A stretch of 64,000 nucleotides of DNA from DMER01 sp003451645 (GTDB taxonomy: Bacteria; Pseudomonadota; Alphaproteobacteria; Micropepsales; Micropepsaceae). The stretch spans positions 60,254 through 124,253 of the forward strand of contig DALYLR010000004.1 of the NCBI GenBank assembly GCA_031976175.1, read 5' to 3'. Made by a program: the position numbers and the translations under genes. Under the pieces are notes generated by a model, which was not told where the DNA came from, made no database searches, and saw only the letters and a list, made by a program, of their open reading frames with translations. How positions within the stretch are numbered: position 1 is the first letter of the stretch; every line of letters begins with the position of its first letter. Shown here one piece after another: positions 8,910-18,256 of this stretch.

Positions 8910-10046
8910 TTACCACGGCTCGGCGGCCAGACGCGAGATCTCCACGCCGCGATGCACTTGTGCCGATAAAAGCAAACCCATCCCGGCCATCACCGCGATC
9001 AAGGCGGTGCCGCCATAAGAGACCAACGGCAAGGGGATCCCCACGACCGGTATAAGCCCCATGCTCATGGAGCAATTGATCAGGATATAAAGAAAGAGAT
9101 TGAGACAGACACCTGTCGCCACCATGCGCCCGAAATGGCTGCGCGACTGCAGCGCGATAACGGCTCCCGAGGCCAGCACCGCGCCATAAAGCAACATCAA
9201 GAACACAAGGCCCATCAATCCAAACTCTTCGCCCAGAACGGTGAAGATAAAGTCGGTTTGTTTTTCGGGCAAAAAATTCAACCGGCTTTGCGTGCCGTTG
9301 AGAAAGCCTTTGCCAAAAACCCCGCCAGAGCCCAGCGCGATCTTGCTTTGCAGGATGTTATAGCCCGCGCCCAAAGGATCACGATTAGGCTCAAGGAACG
9401 TATAGACGCGCTCCTTTTGATAGTCATGCAGGAACTGCCAGCCCACCGGCACGGCCGCAACCGCAAGACAGGCAGCGGGGATGATGATCTTCCACGACAG
9501 GCCCGCCACAAACAGCATGCCAACACCCACCGCGGCCAGGATGGTCGCGGTCCCGAGGTTGGGCTGCAGCAGCACCAGCCCCACGGGTGCCGCTATCATG
9601 AGCAACGCGACGACAAGATTGCGGATGCTGGACACATTATCGACCGAGAGCGTGTGAAGAAAGCGCGCGAGAGCCAAGATGAGGGCCAGCTTCATGAACT
9701 CAGACGGCTGAACCTGGACCGGGCCGATCTCCAGCCAGCGCTCCGCCCCCTTGCCCACTTTGCCGAAGACTTCCACGGCCAAGAGGCCCAAGAGCCCGAT
9801 AGCGTATGCCGGATAGGCCAAACTCATCCAGAAGCGAATGTTGACGAGCGCAATGGCGATCATGATGACAAAGCCTATGCCAAAGCGTGCCATTTGTGGT
9901 GCCGCCCATGGCTGGAAGGAGCCTTGGGCCACAGAGAACAACATCGCAAAGCCGATTGCGGCGATGACCGTGACGAGCCCCACAACGAGCCAGTTGAGGT
10001 CCTGCAACTTGTCGAGCAGTTTGGGTTCAGCGGCGCGCATGGCCAT
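8910..10046 (-). CDS. rodA: Rod shape-determining SEDS glycosyltransferase RodA
   Basis: 378 residues with about ten membrane helices. SEDS-family landmarks are GPVQVQPSEFMKLALI, LQPNLGTA, the cytoplasmic ERVYTFLEPNRDPLGAGYN segment, LNFLPEKQTDFIF and the C-terminal LPLVSYGGTALI. RodA polymerises lipid II into glycan strands at the inner membrane together with PBP2, whose gene lies 2 bases upstream. The ATG at 10046 directly follows the mrdA stop. It is the last gene of the mre operon. Confidence 0.96.
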   Translation of the reverse strand: MAMRAAEPKLLDKLQDLNWLVVGLVTVIAAIGFAMLFSVAQGSFQPWAAPQMARFGIGFVIMIAIALVNIRFWMSLAYPAYAIGLLGLLAVEVFGKVGKGAERWLEIGPVQVQPSEFMKLALILALARFLHTLSVDNVSSIRNLVVALLMIAAPVGLVLLQPNLGTATILAAVGVGMLFVAGLSWKIIIPAACLAVAAVPVGWQFLHDYQKERVYTFLEPNRDPLGAGYNILQSKIALGSGGVFGKGFLNGTQSRLNFLPEKQTDFIFTVLGEEFGLMGLVFLMLLYGAVLASGAVIALQSRSHFGRMVATGVCLNLFLYILINCSMSMGLIPVVGIPLPLVSYGGTALIAVMAGMGLLLSAQVHRGVEISRLAAEPW

Positions 10047-10047
10047 C

Positions 10048-11922
10048 TTATGAGCGCTCCGTCTGCTTAGGTGCTTGTTCGGGCCGGAAGAGCGGTTTGG
10101 CAGCAGGATCGCGCTTGAGCGCTTCTTGCATAATGTCGCGCGCGATGGGGGCGGCCTTGGCGGAGCCGCCGCCGCCATGATCGACCACGACGGAGATCGC
10201 GTAGCGTGGTGCGGCGGCCGGCGCATAACCCACAAACAAGGCATGATCGCGCAAATGCCAGGGCAAAGCTTCGTTCTTGCGAACGCCGCGCGCGCGCTCG
10301 GCCCGCGTAATCCGGCGAACCTGCGCCGTACCGGTCTTGCCCGCCATCTCATAGCCGTCCAATTTGAGCTGGGAGCGGGACGCCGTGCCGCCCTGCCCGG
10401 TTACCGCTTCCATCCCGGCGCGGATAATCGCCATGTGCTCCGCGGCCACCAGTGCGCTTTGCGTGACGTGGGTGTCTAAGCCCGGACCATGTTCGGGCCG
10501 CATAAGGCGAGGGCTGACATCCATGCCGCCATTGGCGATCCGCGCGGTCATGACACACAGCTGCAGCGGCGTAGTCTGCAAGGCGCCCTGCCCGATCGAG
10601 ACATTGAACGTCTCGCCTTCCGTCCATTTCTGCTTGCGGTGCTTGAGCTTCCAATCCGGATTGGGAACAAGCCCCGCCTTCTGCCCCGGCACCTCAAGAC
10701 CATAAACCTGTCCAAAGCCAAAGCGTCGTGCCATGGTCTCAATCGGGCCGATACCCATCCGCCGGCCGCATTCATAAAAATAGACGTCGCACGAGACCTT
10801 CAGGGCCGTTTCCATATCCACACTGCCGTGCCCGCCACGCGCCCAGCAGTGAAACACTTGCCGCCCAATGCGCGTTGACCCATCGCAATAGACCCGGTCC
10901 TGCGGGGTCATGGCTTGCGACTCCAAGGCCGCAAAGGCAGTGACGGGCTTAAACGTCGACCCTGGTGGATAGACGCCGCCGATCACTTTGTTGAGCAAGG
11001 GCTTGAGCGGATCGGTGGTCAAGGCCTTCCAAACCTCCGGCGACGGGCCCGTCAGGAAGTTGTTGGGGTCGAACCCCGGTGCCGAGACCAGCGCCAGCAC
11101 ATCACCCGTATGGACGTCCATGACGACCGCCGATGCGCTCTCACCCCAGAGACGCTCTTGCGTGAATTTTTGCAGGCCCTGATCAATGGTGAGGACCAGG
11201 TCCTCGCCAGGAGTGCCCGGCCTGCGGCTCAATTCGCGCAATATGCGCCCGCGTGAATCGACTTCCAGCTGCACCGCGCCAGGCTGGCCGCGCAGCCGTG
11301 CATCCGCAAACCGCTCGATGCCAGAGCGGCCCAAACGAAAGCCTGGCAATGAGATGAGCTGCGGATCGGCCTGGATGTCTTTCTCCGTTACGCCACCGAC
11401 ATAGCCCAAGACGTGCCCCAACTCCGCGCCATTGGGATAGGACCGGATATCGGCGGCAACAGCGGCCACCCCAGGCAAGGAAGGGATATTGACATTGATC
11501 CGGGCGAAATCGTCCCAGCTCAGACCCTCTGCGACCAGGATCGGTTTGAAAGGGCCCGCGCGTTTGATATCGCGCAGGATGCGCGCGCGCTGCTTCTCGC
11601 TCAGAGGTGTCAACTGTGCGATCAGGTCGAGGATCTTGTGCGGGTCCTCCGCCTGTTCGGGTGTCATCAGGACACGATAATTCAACTGATTGCCCGCAAG
11701 CTCAACGCCATTGCGGTCAAAGATGCGCCCCCTGGGCGGCGCCAGCAGCTGCATGTTGATGCGGTTTTCATCCGCCAGGGATTTGTACTGGTCGCGTTGA
11801 AAGACGCTGAGCTGCACCATCCGCCCCGTGAGCATCATAAACAGGCCCGCCATGCCGCCACCCAGCACCAAGGTGCGGCGGGTAAAGGCCCGGTAGCGGA
11901 CACTGTCGAGCCCATCGCTCAT
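10048..11922 (-). CDS. mrdA: Penicillin-binding protein 2 (elongasome transpeptidase)
   Basis: 624 residues. A single N-terminal membrane anchor (about 15-38) is followed by the dimerisation domain with PPRGRIFDRNG at ~62 and the transpeptidase domain. The active-site Ser322 lies in GSTFK, the second motif is SCD and the third is KTGTAQ. It cross-links peptidoglycan during lateral wall growth and works with RodA, MreC and MreD. Its start overlaps the mreD stop by ATGA. The very C-terminus is a Lys/Pro/Glu-rich tail. Confidence 0.96.
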   Translation of the reverse strand: MSDGLDSVRYRAFTRRTLVLGGGMAGLFMMLTGRMVQLSVFQRDQYKSLADENRINMQLLAPPRGRIFDRNGVELAGNQLNYRVLMTPEQAEDPHKILDLIAQLTPLSEKQRARILRDIKRAGPFKPILVAEGLSWDDFARINVNIPSLPGVAAVAADIRSYPNGAELGHVLGYVGGVTEKDIQADPQLISLPGFRLGRSGIERFADARLRGQPGAVQLEVDSRGRILRELSRRPGTPGEDLVLTIDQGLQKFTQERLWGESASAVVMDVHTGDVLALVSAPGFDPNNFLTGPSPEVWKALTTDPLKPLLNKVIGGVYPPGSTFKPVTAFAALESQAMTPQDRVYCDGSTRIGRQVFHCWARGGHGSVDMETALKVSCDVYFYECGRRMGIGPIETMARRFGFGQVYGLEVPGQKAGLVPNPDWKLKHRKQKWTEGETFNVSIGQGALQTTPLQLCVMTARIANGGMDVSPRLMRPEHGPGLDTHVTQSALVAAEHMAIIRAGMEAVTGQGGTASRSQLKLDGYEMAGKTGTAQVRRITRAERARGVRKNEALPWHLRDHALFVGYAPAAAPRYAISVVVDHGGGGSAKAAPIARDIMQEALKRDPAAKPLFRPEQAPKQTERS

Positions 11923-12449
11923 ATGGCGAGCCTTTCATTGACGCCGCTGAGCTGGCGCTTCATGAGGGCGAACATGCGGGCCAAGATCGGGAACGCTGCG
12001 ATGGTAACAACTGCTTGCCACAAGATCGGACCCGGCTCCAACCACTGTGAGTTATAGCTGCACGCCAGCACCCAGGCGAAACCTGAGACGAGGCTTGCGA
12101 AGATTCCGAACCCGGCCCAAAGGCCCAAAACCGAGCGACCGATAAAGAACTCCCGCTGCGAGGCGGTCAGTGCATAGAGGGCGAGCAAGACAACGGGCCA
12201 GAACCCAAGAGGTCCCGCCCCCAGTAAATCAATGGCGGCACCGCTCGAGAAAATCGCCAAGGGGGAGTAGAATTGCGGCGCATAGATCGTCCAAAAAAAC
12301 ACAGCGATCATGGCGACATTTGGCGCCACCAACCATCCCGCGCCCAAATCAATGGGCACCATTGTTAATAAAGTCAGTGCAAGGACCACCAAGGCTGGCA
12401 CTGCATGCCACACTGCGCGCCCAAGACCTGTCCAGAGGGCATGCAACAT
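11919..12449 (-). CDS. mreD: Rod shape-determining protein MreD
   Basis: 176 residues, strongly hydrophobic with about five or six membrane helices and the family-typical segment FYSPLAIFSSGAAIDLLGAGPLGFWPVVLL. MreD is an inner-membrane partner of MreC in the elongasome. The gene sits between mreC (9 bases upstream) and mrdA (4-base overlap), so identity is secured by sequence type and operon position. Confidence 0.93.
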   Translation of the reverse strand: MLHALWTGLGRAVWHAVPALVVLALTLLTMVPIDLGAGWLVAPNVAMIAVFFWTIYAPQFYSPLAIFSSGAAIDLLGAGPLGFWPVVLLALYALTASQREFFIGRSVLGLWAGFGIFASLVSGFAWVLACSYNSQWLEPGPILWQAVVTIAAFPILARMFALMKRQLSGVNERLAI

Positions 12450-12458
12450 TATGGTCCC

Positions 12459-13526
12459 CTACTGACGGTCTGGCGACTGGCTGGGGAGGCCGGGCGATGT
12501 ACCACGCGATACGGCTGCGGGACCGGGAGTGGGATCGCTGGACGGCGTGCTCGCTGGCGCCACAGCGCTGGGTGCTGAGCCATCTGGCCCTGCAATCAAC
12601 GGCGGACTATTGGGCACAGCAGGTTTGGATGGAGGGGGTTTGCGGCCGGGTTCGGCTCCCGGTAGAGGCTCGGGCAAGGCCTCATCCACATCAACGGGCT
12701 GCGAATACTTCAGGACGCGGACAAAATCTGCCCGCCTTTTGTCTGCGAACAACTCGACGCGCACCTTGCCGCGCGATTGCACCAAAGTGCCCACAGGCAC
12801 GCCGGGCGGGAAGATACCGCCATCAGAGGCCGTGACAATGCGGTCACCTTCGACCAGCACTGTGTTGCGCGGCAGGAAGTCGAGATAAGGTTGGGCGGAA
12901 TTATCGCCAGCCAGGATCGCCTTGACGCTGGAGCGTTCAAGGCGCACCGGAATACGGCTATTGACATCCGACAAGAGCAAGAGGCGCGCAGAGCGCTTGC
13001 CGGTGACCACAACATGTCCAACGAGACCCAACTCGCTGGCCACGGCGTGACCTTTCTGCACGCCGGCATCTCGTCCCACATTGACGATGAGCGTTTGCCC
13101 CAGAACGCCGCCCGTATCGGCGATGATCCGCCCCGTGACGAAATCGGTGGTCGGTTGTGTGCCGGTCTTGAGCAGCCGTTCGTAACTGGTCACCTTTTGC
13201 CGCAAGGTGATAGCCTCATTCTTAAAGGCCAGGAGCTCAGCATTCTCAGCGCGCAAGCGCTGGTTTTCGGCATAAATCTCGAGCGTGGCATCCAAACCAT
13301 CCGCCCACTGCGCAATTTGTGAACTGGGGCCTGCGGCGTAGTCCAACACGGGCGAGACAATGTCCTGAGCAACGCCGCGCAACGTATCGATCCAAGAGCC
13401 TTGAGCGCGCGCACTAAAGAGCAAAAGGATCGCGAGCACGGTGAGCAACGCAAAAGAGAGATTATGGGCGATGAGGTCCCATAACCCTGCATTGATCAAT
13501 GTCCGGCGCTTCTGCTCCCACGCCAT
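12459..13526 (-). CDS. mreC: Rod shape-determining protein MreC
   Basis: 355 residues. It has one N-terminal membrane helix (about 22-42), a coiled coil (about 75-115: ENQRLRAENAELLAFKNE) and the periplasmic beta domain with GRIIADTGG and VIVNVGRDAGVQKGHAVASELGLVGHV. The C-terminal ~80 residues form a Pro/Ser/Ala-rich tail, longer than in many MreC proteins and probably disordered. MreC stabilises the PBP2-RodA complex in the periplasm. It lies 63 bases downstream of mreB. Confidence 0.95.
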   Translation of the reverse strand: MAWEQKRRTLINAGLWDLIAHNLSFALLTVLAILLLFSARAQGSWIDTLRGVAQDIVSPVLDYAAGPSSQIAQWADGLDATLEIYAENQRLRAENAELLAFKNEAITLRQKVTSYERLLKTGTQPTTDFVTGRIIADTGGVLGQTLIVNVGRDAGVQKGHAVASELGLVGHVVVTGKRSARLLLLSDVNSRIPVRLERSSVKAILAGDNSAQPYLDFLPRNTVLVEGDRIVTASDGGIFPPGVPVGTLVQSRGKVRVELFADKRRADFVRVLKYSQPVDVDEALPEPLPGAEPGRKPPPSKPAVPNSPPLIAGPDGSAPSAVAPASTPSSDPTPGPAAVSRGTSPGLPSQSPDRQ

Positions 13527-13589
13527 TCACGAAGTGCCCCGCAGTCTGTGGCCATCACTAATGGATCAACGCACTGGCCAGCCCGACAC

Positions 13590-14636
13590 CTAGAAATACA
13601 CCGAGGACAGCACATGGCGCATGCGGCGCGGGTTTTCCAAAACCTTGCCCGTACCCAACGCCACACAGGTCAGCGGATCATCAGCAATCGAGACGGGAAG
13701 ACCCGTCTTGTCGCGCAAGACCGCGTCCAAATTCGACAAAAGCGATCCCCCACCCGTCAGCACGATGCCCTTGTCCGCGATATCTGCCGACAATTCCGGG
13801 GGCGTCGCTTCCAGCGCGACCTTCACCGCATCGACGATTGCCGACACAGGCTCCTGCAGCGCCTCCGCGATTTGGGCTTGTGTTACCGCGATTTCCTTGG
13901 GCACGCCGTTGAGAAGATCGCGGCCCTTCACCGGAACCTTCACATCCGCGCCATTGGCGGGCGCGCGCGCGGAGCCCACTTCCTTTTTGATCCGCTCGGC
14001 GGTCGACTCACCCACCAACAAGTTATGATTGCGGCGGATATAAGAGATGATCGCCTCATCCATCTTGTCGCCGCCCACCCGCACAGAGCGCGCAAAGACA
14101 ATACCTCCCAGCGACAGCACAGCGACCTCAGTCGTGCCGCCGCCAATATCGACAACCATCGAGCCCACCGGCTCAGTCACCGGCAAGCCTGCGCCAATCG
14201 CCGCCGCCATCGGCTCCTTAATCAGATAGACGCGCCGAGCGCCTGCATGCAGCGCGCTCTCTTGGATCGCGCGTTGCTCGACCTCAGTGGCTCCAGAGGG
14301 CACGCAGACGATAATCATGGGATTAGCGAAAGAGCTGTGGTTGTGCACCTTGCGGATGAAGAGCTTGATCATCTCTTCGGCCAACTCAAAGTCGGCGATT
14401 ACGCCGTCCCGCATGGGGCGGATGGCCTCGATCCCGCCCGGTGTGCGGCCGAGCATCTGCTTGGCTTCGTTGCCGACCGCATAGACCTTCTTTTTGCCGC
14501 CGCCATTGCTCATTACTGCCACGACCGACGGCTCATTCAACACAATCCCGCGGCCCTTGACATAGACAAGCGTGTTGGCTGTGCCCAAATCGATCGCCAT
14601 GTCTGACGAGAACAAACCCATAAAGCTGGAAAACAT
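13590..14636 (-). CDS. mreB: Actin-like cell shape protein MreB
   Basis: 348 residues from ATG 14636, preceded by the strong site GGGGAGAGG. The in-frame ATG at 14738 would add a non-conserved extension. Actin-fold motifs are visible: phosphate 1 MAIDLGTANTLVY, connect GATEVEQRAIQESA, phosphate 2 MVVDIGGGTTEVAV, and adenosine motif GIVLTGGGSLL. The short N-terminus FSSFMGLFS is an amphipathic membrane-binding segment. MreB filaments position the elongation machinery. First gene of mreB-mreC-mreD-mrdA-rodA. Confidence 0.97.
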   Translation of the reverse strand: MFSSFMGLFSSDMAIDLGTANTLVYVKGRGIVLNEPSVVAVMSNGGGKKKVYAVGNEAKQMLGRTPGGIEAIRPMRDGVIADFELAEEMIKLFIRKVHNHSSFANPMIIVCVPSGATEVEQRAIQESALHAGARRVYLIKEPMAAAIGAGLPVTEPVGSMVVDIGGGTTEVAVLSLGGIVFARSVRVGGDKMDEAIISYIRRNHNLLVGESTAERIKKEVGSARAPANGADVKVPVKGRDLLNGVPKEIAVTQAQIAEALQEPVSAIVDAVKVALEATPPELSADIADKGIVLTGGGSLLSNLDAVLRDKTGLPVSIADDPLTCVALGTGKVLENPRRMRHVLSSVYF

Positions 14637-14727
14637 CTGCCGCCTCTCCCCCCAAATCTCTTCGACCCCGCCATGGGCATGCCGGGCGCCAGCGCGACGT
14701 GCACCTGGCGCCCCAATCCCTGTTCCC

Positions 14728-16323
14728 CTAGTGGCCAACCGCCGGAAGCGCCTCCGGGACCGTCCGCTGCCTCTTGATTAGTAACCTATTTAGCGCGTGA
14801 ACATAAGCCCTCGCAGAGGCGACGAGTGTGTCCGTGTCCGTGCCCTGCCCCAGGACGCTCTTGCCGTCCTCTTCCAGGCGCACACTCACCCCCGCTTGCG
14901 CATCTGTGCCCGACGTCACCGCCCTAACCTCATAAGACTGTAGCACGGCAGAGTGTGGGAACATTGTCTTCACCGCATTAAAAATTGCATCGACCGGGCC
15001 GTCGCCGCGAGCAACCCCCAGCGCTGTGACCCCATCAATGGACAGCTCCAGCTCCGCGCTCGGCGGTCCAAAAGTTCCCGCCACAACCCTCAGGTTGAGT
15101 ACCTTGATCCGGTCTTGTTCATGCGCAATTGCGTCATCGACGAGCGCAACAATGTCTTCATCAAAGACGTGTTTTTTGCGGTCTGCCAGGTCCTTGAAGC
15201 GCCGGAACGCATCCTCCAGCTGGTTATCACCAAAGTCATACCCCAAGGCCTGCAGTTTATCGCGGAAGGCGTGTCTCCCGGACAACTTGCCCAAAACCAA
15301 TGATGACTTGGAGACGCCCACCGTCTCCGGCATCATGATTTCATAGGTCTGCGTATTCTTGAGCATGCCGTCCTGGTGGATGCCGGATTCATGGGCGAAG
15401 GCGTTCTTGCCAACGATGGCCTTATTATACTGGACCGGGAAACCCGTGACCGCAGACACCAATTTCGATGCACGTGCGATGAGGGGCGTTTCGATGCTGG
15501 TCGTAAACGGCAAGGCATCCGCGCGGGTGCTCAGGGCCATCACAATTTCTTCGAGTGCGGCATTTCCGGCACGCTCGCCGATCCCGTTGATCGTGCACTC
15601 GACTTGCCGGGCGCCCGCCATGACGCCCGCGAGAGAATTGGCCACCGCCAACCCCAGATCATTGTGACAATGGGTGGAAAATACGACCTGATCGGCGTTC
15701 GGCACCCGGGTCCGTAAGGCGGTGATCAGCGCCGCATATTCATGCGGCACCGTATAGCCAACAGTGTCGGGAATATTGATGGTCGTGGCGCCTGCCTTGA
15801 TCGCCGCCTCCACACACCGGCACAGAAAGTCGAGCTCCGTGCGGGTCGCATCCTCTGCCGACCATTCGACATCATCCACATGGCGACGTGCGAGCGATAC
15901 AGAGCCGATCACCGCCTCCAGAACCTGCTCCGGGGTCATCTGCAGCTTGTGCTTCATGTGCACGGGCGAGGTTGAGATAAAGGTGTGGATGCGGCCGCGC
16001 CGCGCCTGCTTCAGGGCTTCGGCCGCACGCTCGATATCCTTGGCACTGGCCCGCGCCAGCCCGCAGATGACCGCGCGTTTCGAACGCTGCGCGATGGATG
16101 AGACCGCCTCAAAATCGCCCGTCGAGGCGATCGGAAAGCCCGCTTCTATGATGTCGACCCCCAATTGTTCGAGCATATCTGCGACTTGCAGTTTTTGCTC
16201 GAGCGTCATTGCTGCACCGGGCGATTGCTCGCCATCGCGCAAGGTAGTGTCAAAGATCGCGACATGGGCGGTCGCGGAGATGGTTTGAGTATCGGTCGCG
16301 GGTTTCGAAGTGTGGGATGTCAT
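14728..16323 (-). CDS. leuA: 2-isopropylmalate synthase LeuA
   Basis: 531 residues. The TIM-barrel catalytic domain begins at ~24 with FDTTLRDGEQSPG, continues with the metal-binding HCHNDLGLAVANS and NGIGERAGN, and is followed by the C-terminal regulatory domain (about 400-510) that binds leucine for feedback control. The enzyme condenses acetyl-CoA with 2-oxoisovalerate, the first committed step of leucine synthesis. No clear ribosome-binding site precedes the ATG. A 10-bp inverted repeat lies about 60-115 bases upstream and may be regulatory. Confidence 0.96.
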   Translation of the reverse strand: MTSHTSKPATDTQTISATAHVAIFDTTLRDGEQSPGAAMTLEQKLQVADMLEQLGVDIIEAGFPIASTGDFEAVSSIAQRSKRAVICGLARASAKDIERAAEALKQARRGRIHTFISTSPVHMKHKLQMTPEQVLEAVIGSVSLARRHVDDVEWSAEDATRTELDFLCRCVEAAIKAGATTINIPDTVGYTVPHEYAALITALRTRVPNADQVVFSTHCHNDLGLAVANSLAGVMAGARQVECTINGIGERAGNAALEEIVMALSTRADALPFTTSIETPLIARASKLVSAVTGFPVQYNKAIVGKNAFAHESGIHQDGMLKNTQTYEIMMPETVGVSKSSLVLGKLSGRHAFRDKLQALGYDFGDNQLEDAFRRFKDLADRKKHVFDEDIVALVDDAIAHEQDRIKVLNLRVVAGTFGPPSAELELSIDGVTALGVARGDGPVDAIFNAVKTMFPHSAVLQSYEVRAVTSGTDAQAGVSVRLEEDGKSVLGQGTDTDTLVASARAYVHALNRLLIKRQRTVPEALPAVGH

Positions 16324-16383
16324 GGCAAGTGGCTCGCACTATGAGTTGGCAACAAGGTTCAGACCGGCTGCGCGGCTTGCGAT

Positions 16384-16439
16384 CCCCTAGGTGTTGCCGA
16401 TGACCCCGCCGACGGGTTCAGGGCACGCCCACCTAGGGG
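16384..16439 (-). promoter_or_regulatory. Inverted repeat in the leuA 5' region (possible leader hairpin)
   Basis: CCCCTAGGTG (16384-16393) and CACCTAGGGG (16430-16439) are perfect 10-bp complements separated by 36 bases, within the probable leuA leader. The intervening sequence can form its own smaller GC hairpin. No U-tract follows, so it is not a simple terminator. An open frame through it (start near 16536) has no leucine cluster, so classic leucine attenuation is not supported. Confidence 0.35.
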
Positions 16440-16801
16440 CGGCTAAGCAGAAGCGCGCGAAGCAGTCCGAGCCGTTGGCCGACAAACGAAAAGGGTGGTT
16501 GCACCAGGGCCGCACGGCGAGGCGGCGAGCACGCATATGCGCCGTCCCTCAACACCGTGATACCTACATCCACTCTCACGCTCGATCACCCACTTGCCCT
16601 GGCGCTGCGGTCAAACCCATCGAAGCCTGCCCGCAGACTAATGCGATGCTTGTTAAACTGCCCTAAACCAAACCGGGCCGCCAGACGTTTTTGTTTGCCA
16701 AGACCGCGCACCCAAAACGTGCCGGACCTGGCAGGCGATTTGACATTTCATTTATGTCAAAAGACCACACTGTCATTCTAGAATTTCAGAGGTGGTCCCC
16801 T

Positions 16802-17320
16802 ATGGCCGATACATCCCGCCAGAAGGCCGAGGCACCCAAGGCCAATCCGGTCCATGCCTTTGCGCTGTCCACAAACCTCGCGGAATTGCATGCGGAGCTG
16901 CGCCCTCTTCTGGACCTCTGGGCCAGTAAGTGCGGGGTTCAGGGTCTACCCACGCGCAATTCCCTGTCCCCACGTGACCTTAAGCCGTGGCTGCCACGGG
17001 TCCACATCTATGATGTGCTGCCGGAAGGGCGATTTCAGGCGCGCTTGCTCGGCACCGCGATCGTGCAAGCGATTGGCCAGGACCAAACGGGCCGCCAATT
17101 TGGTCCGCAGGATCAAGACCCACTGGCGCAACGGGTTACCCAAATCCTGGCCACTGTAACTGGCAAAGCCGTCCCAGCTGTCACCACGGCCCGCCAGATG
17201 GCGTCCACCCGGCCCAGTTACTACGCTGCCGAAAGCCTCTGGTTGCCGATGGGTGCCGGTACCCAGGTTAAGAGTATCATCGCTGCGACGCATCTGACCC
17301 TGGTTGAGGAAGCGGTCTAG
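16802..17320 (+). CDS. PAS-like domain protein
   Basis: 172 residues from ATG 16802, which has GAGGTGG eight bases upstream. The pattern LPTRNSLSPRDLKPWLPRVHIYDVLPEG, followed by FQARLLGTAIVQAIGQDQTGR, is that of the short alphaproteobacterial PAS-domain proteins (PAS_5 type): a conserved 'P...L..WL..' entry, then 'D......F..R..GT.......D.TGR'. No output domain is attached. It may bind a small ligand or act as a stand-alone sensor. The ligand is unknown. Confidence 0.7.
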   Translation: MADTSRQKAEAPKANPVHAFALSTNLAELHAELRPLLDLWASKCGVQGLPTRNSLSPRDLKPWLPRVHIYDVLPEGRFQARLLGTAIVQAIGQDQTGRQFGPQDQDPLAQRVTQILATVTGKAVPAVTTARQMASTRPSYYAAESLWLPMGAGTQVKSIIAATHLTLVEEAV

Positions 17321-17492
17321 CCACGCCATTCACCATCTCAGATGTGACATTTTTCAAACAGAGCGCGACAAACCGAACACGCCACGAGCCTGATGACCCA
17401 CTTAGGGCTGATTGAGCAGCTCCCCCCACTTGAGTTCGCTGACAACTGGGGCATAGTTGCGATCAAACACCGGTCGAAAAAGGGGTGAGGGT

Positions 17493-18191
17493 ATGACCTT
17501 GGTACGTTCTTTATCTTGCGCTGCGGCATCAATTGCCATTCTGGCTTCCGTGGGGGTCGCGCAAGGCGCCTCTTTCACAGGGTTTCATCTGGGTGTTGAC
17601 TTGGCCCTGAACCGCATCAAGGGCGACACCGAAACCTATGTCCGGATTGTCGGCCCCGCCCAGAGCTATGTGACCGAAGATTCGCGCCTTGAGGGTGCAG
17701 AGTACGGAATCCACGCTGGTTACACGCATGATTTCGGCGGCCTGTTGGTGGGCCTGGAAGCATCTTACAGCGCGAACAATGCGGACGATCAAGTGCAGGC
17801 CCCGGGTGTGGCAGCGCCTGGCCCTGGTGGCGTGATCGTTCCTCCGGCTGACTCGATGACCTATGAAGCGCAATCGGACATCGATGTTGTCCTGCGTCTC
17901 GGTGGCCGGATTGGCAATAGCGCAGCGTTCTTCATGCTCGCGGGTGCAAGCTGGCTGGACATCGACGCGCAAACGACGCCGCCTGCAGAGTCCGCTGGCG
18001 ACACGTTGTTTGGTTATACGCTCGGCGCCCAGGTCGAAGTCATGCTGTTCGACGGCGTGTCCGGCCGCGTCCAATATCGCTATTCGTTCTACGACGACAG
18101 CGAGCTGCTCTTTCCGGTCAACAACTACCAAGTCACGATGGGCCCGCAAGGTCAGTCACTCGGCGTTGGTCTGAGCTACCACTTCCAATAA
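17493..18191 (+). CDS. Outer-membrane beta-barrel protein
   Basis: 232 residues from ATG 17493, preceded by AAGGGGTGAGGG. A signal peptide (about 1-25, ending VGVAQG) precedes a porin-like sequence of alternating hydrophobic strands. It includes FTGFHLGVDLALNRI, YGIHAGYTHDFGGLLVGLEASY and the terminal LGVGLSYHFQ, whose last residues (aromatic plus hydrophobic) are the usual barrel-assembly signal. It resembles the small OmpA-barrel/opacity-type proteins of alphaproteobacteria with about eight strands. Cargo unknown. A strong terminator follows. Confidence 0.85.
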   Translation: MTLVRSLSCAAASIAILASVGVAQGASFTGFHLGVDLALNRIKGDTETYVRIVGPAQSYVTEDSRLEGAEYGIHAGYTHDFGGLLVGLEASYSANNADDQVQAPGVAAPGPGGVIVPPADSMTYEAQSDIDVVLRLGGRIGNSAAFFMLAGASWLDIDAQTTPPAESAGDTLFGYTLGAQVEVMLFDGVSGRVQYRYSFYDDSELLFPVNNYQVTMGPQGQSLGVGLSYHFQ

Positions 18192-18214
18192 GCTGACCGT
18201 CTTGAATCTTAAGA

Positions 18215-18246
18215 GCTGCTGCCCGGTTCGGGCGGCGGCTTTTTTT
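18215..18246 (+). terminator. Rho-independent terminator after the outer-membrane protein gene
   Basis: GCTGCTGCCCG pairs with CGGGCGGCGGC (11 pairs, two G-U) around a small loop and is followed directly by seven T residues. It lies 24 bases after the stop codon of the gene ending at 18191 and faces the convergent purT. Confidence 0.9.
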
Positions 18247-18256
18247 GTCGTGGGTC

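Noticed and set aside
9135..10070. 311-codon plus-strand open frame
   Set aside because: It lies antisense to rodA and has Arg/His/Gln-rich composition typical of the mirror frame of a GC-rich gene.
13548..14606. 352-codon plus-strand open frame
   Set aside because: Antisense to mreB.
16391..16666. 91-codon plus-strand frame upstream of the PAS gene
   Set aside because: Lies across the leuA leader inverted repeat, no ribosome-binding site or family.
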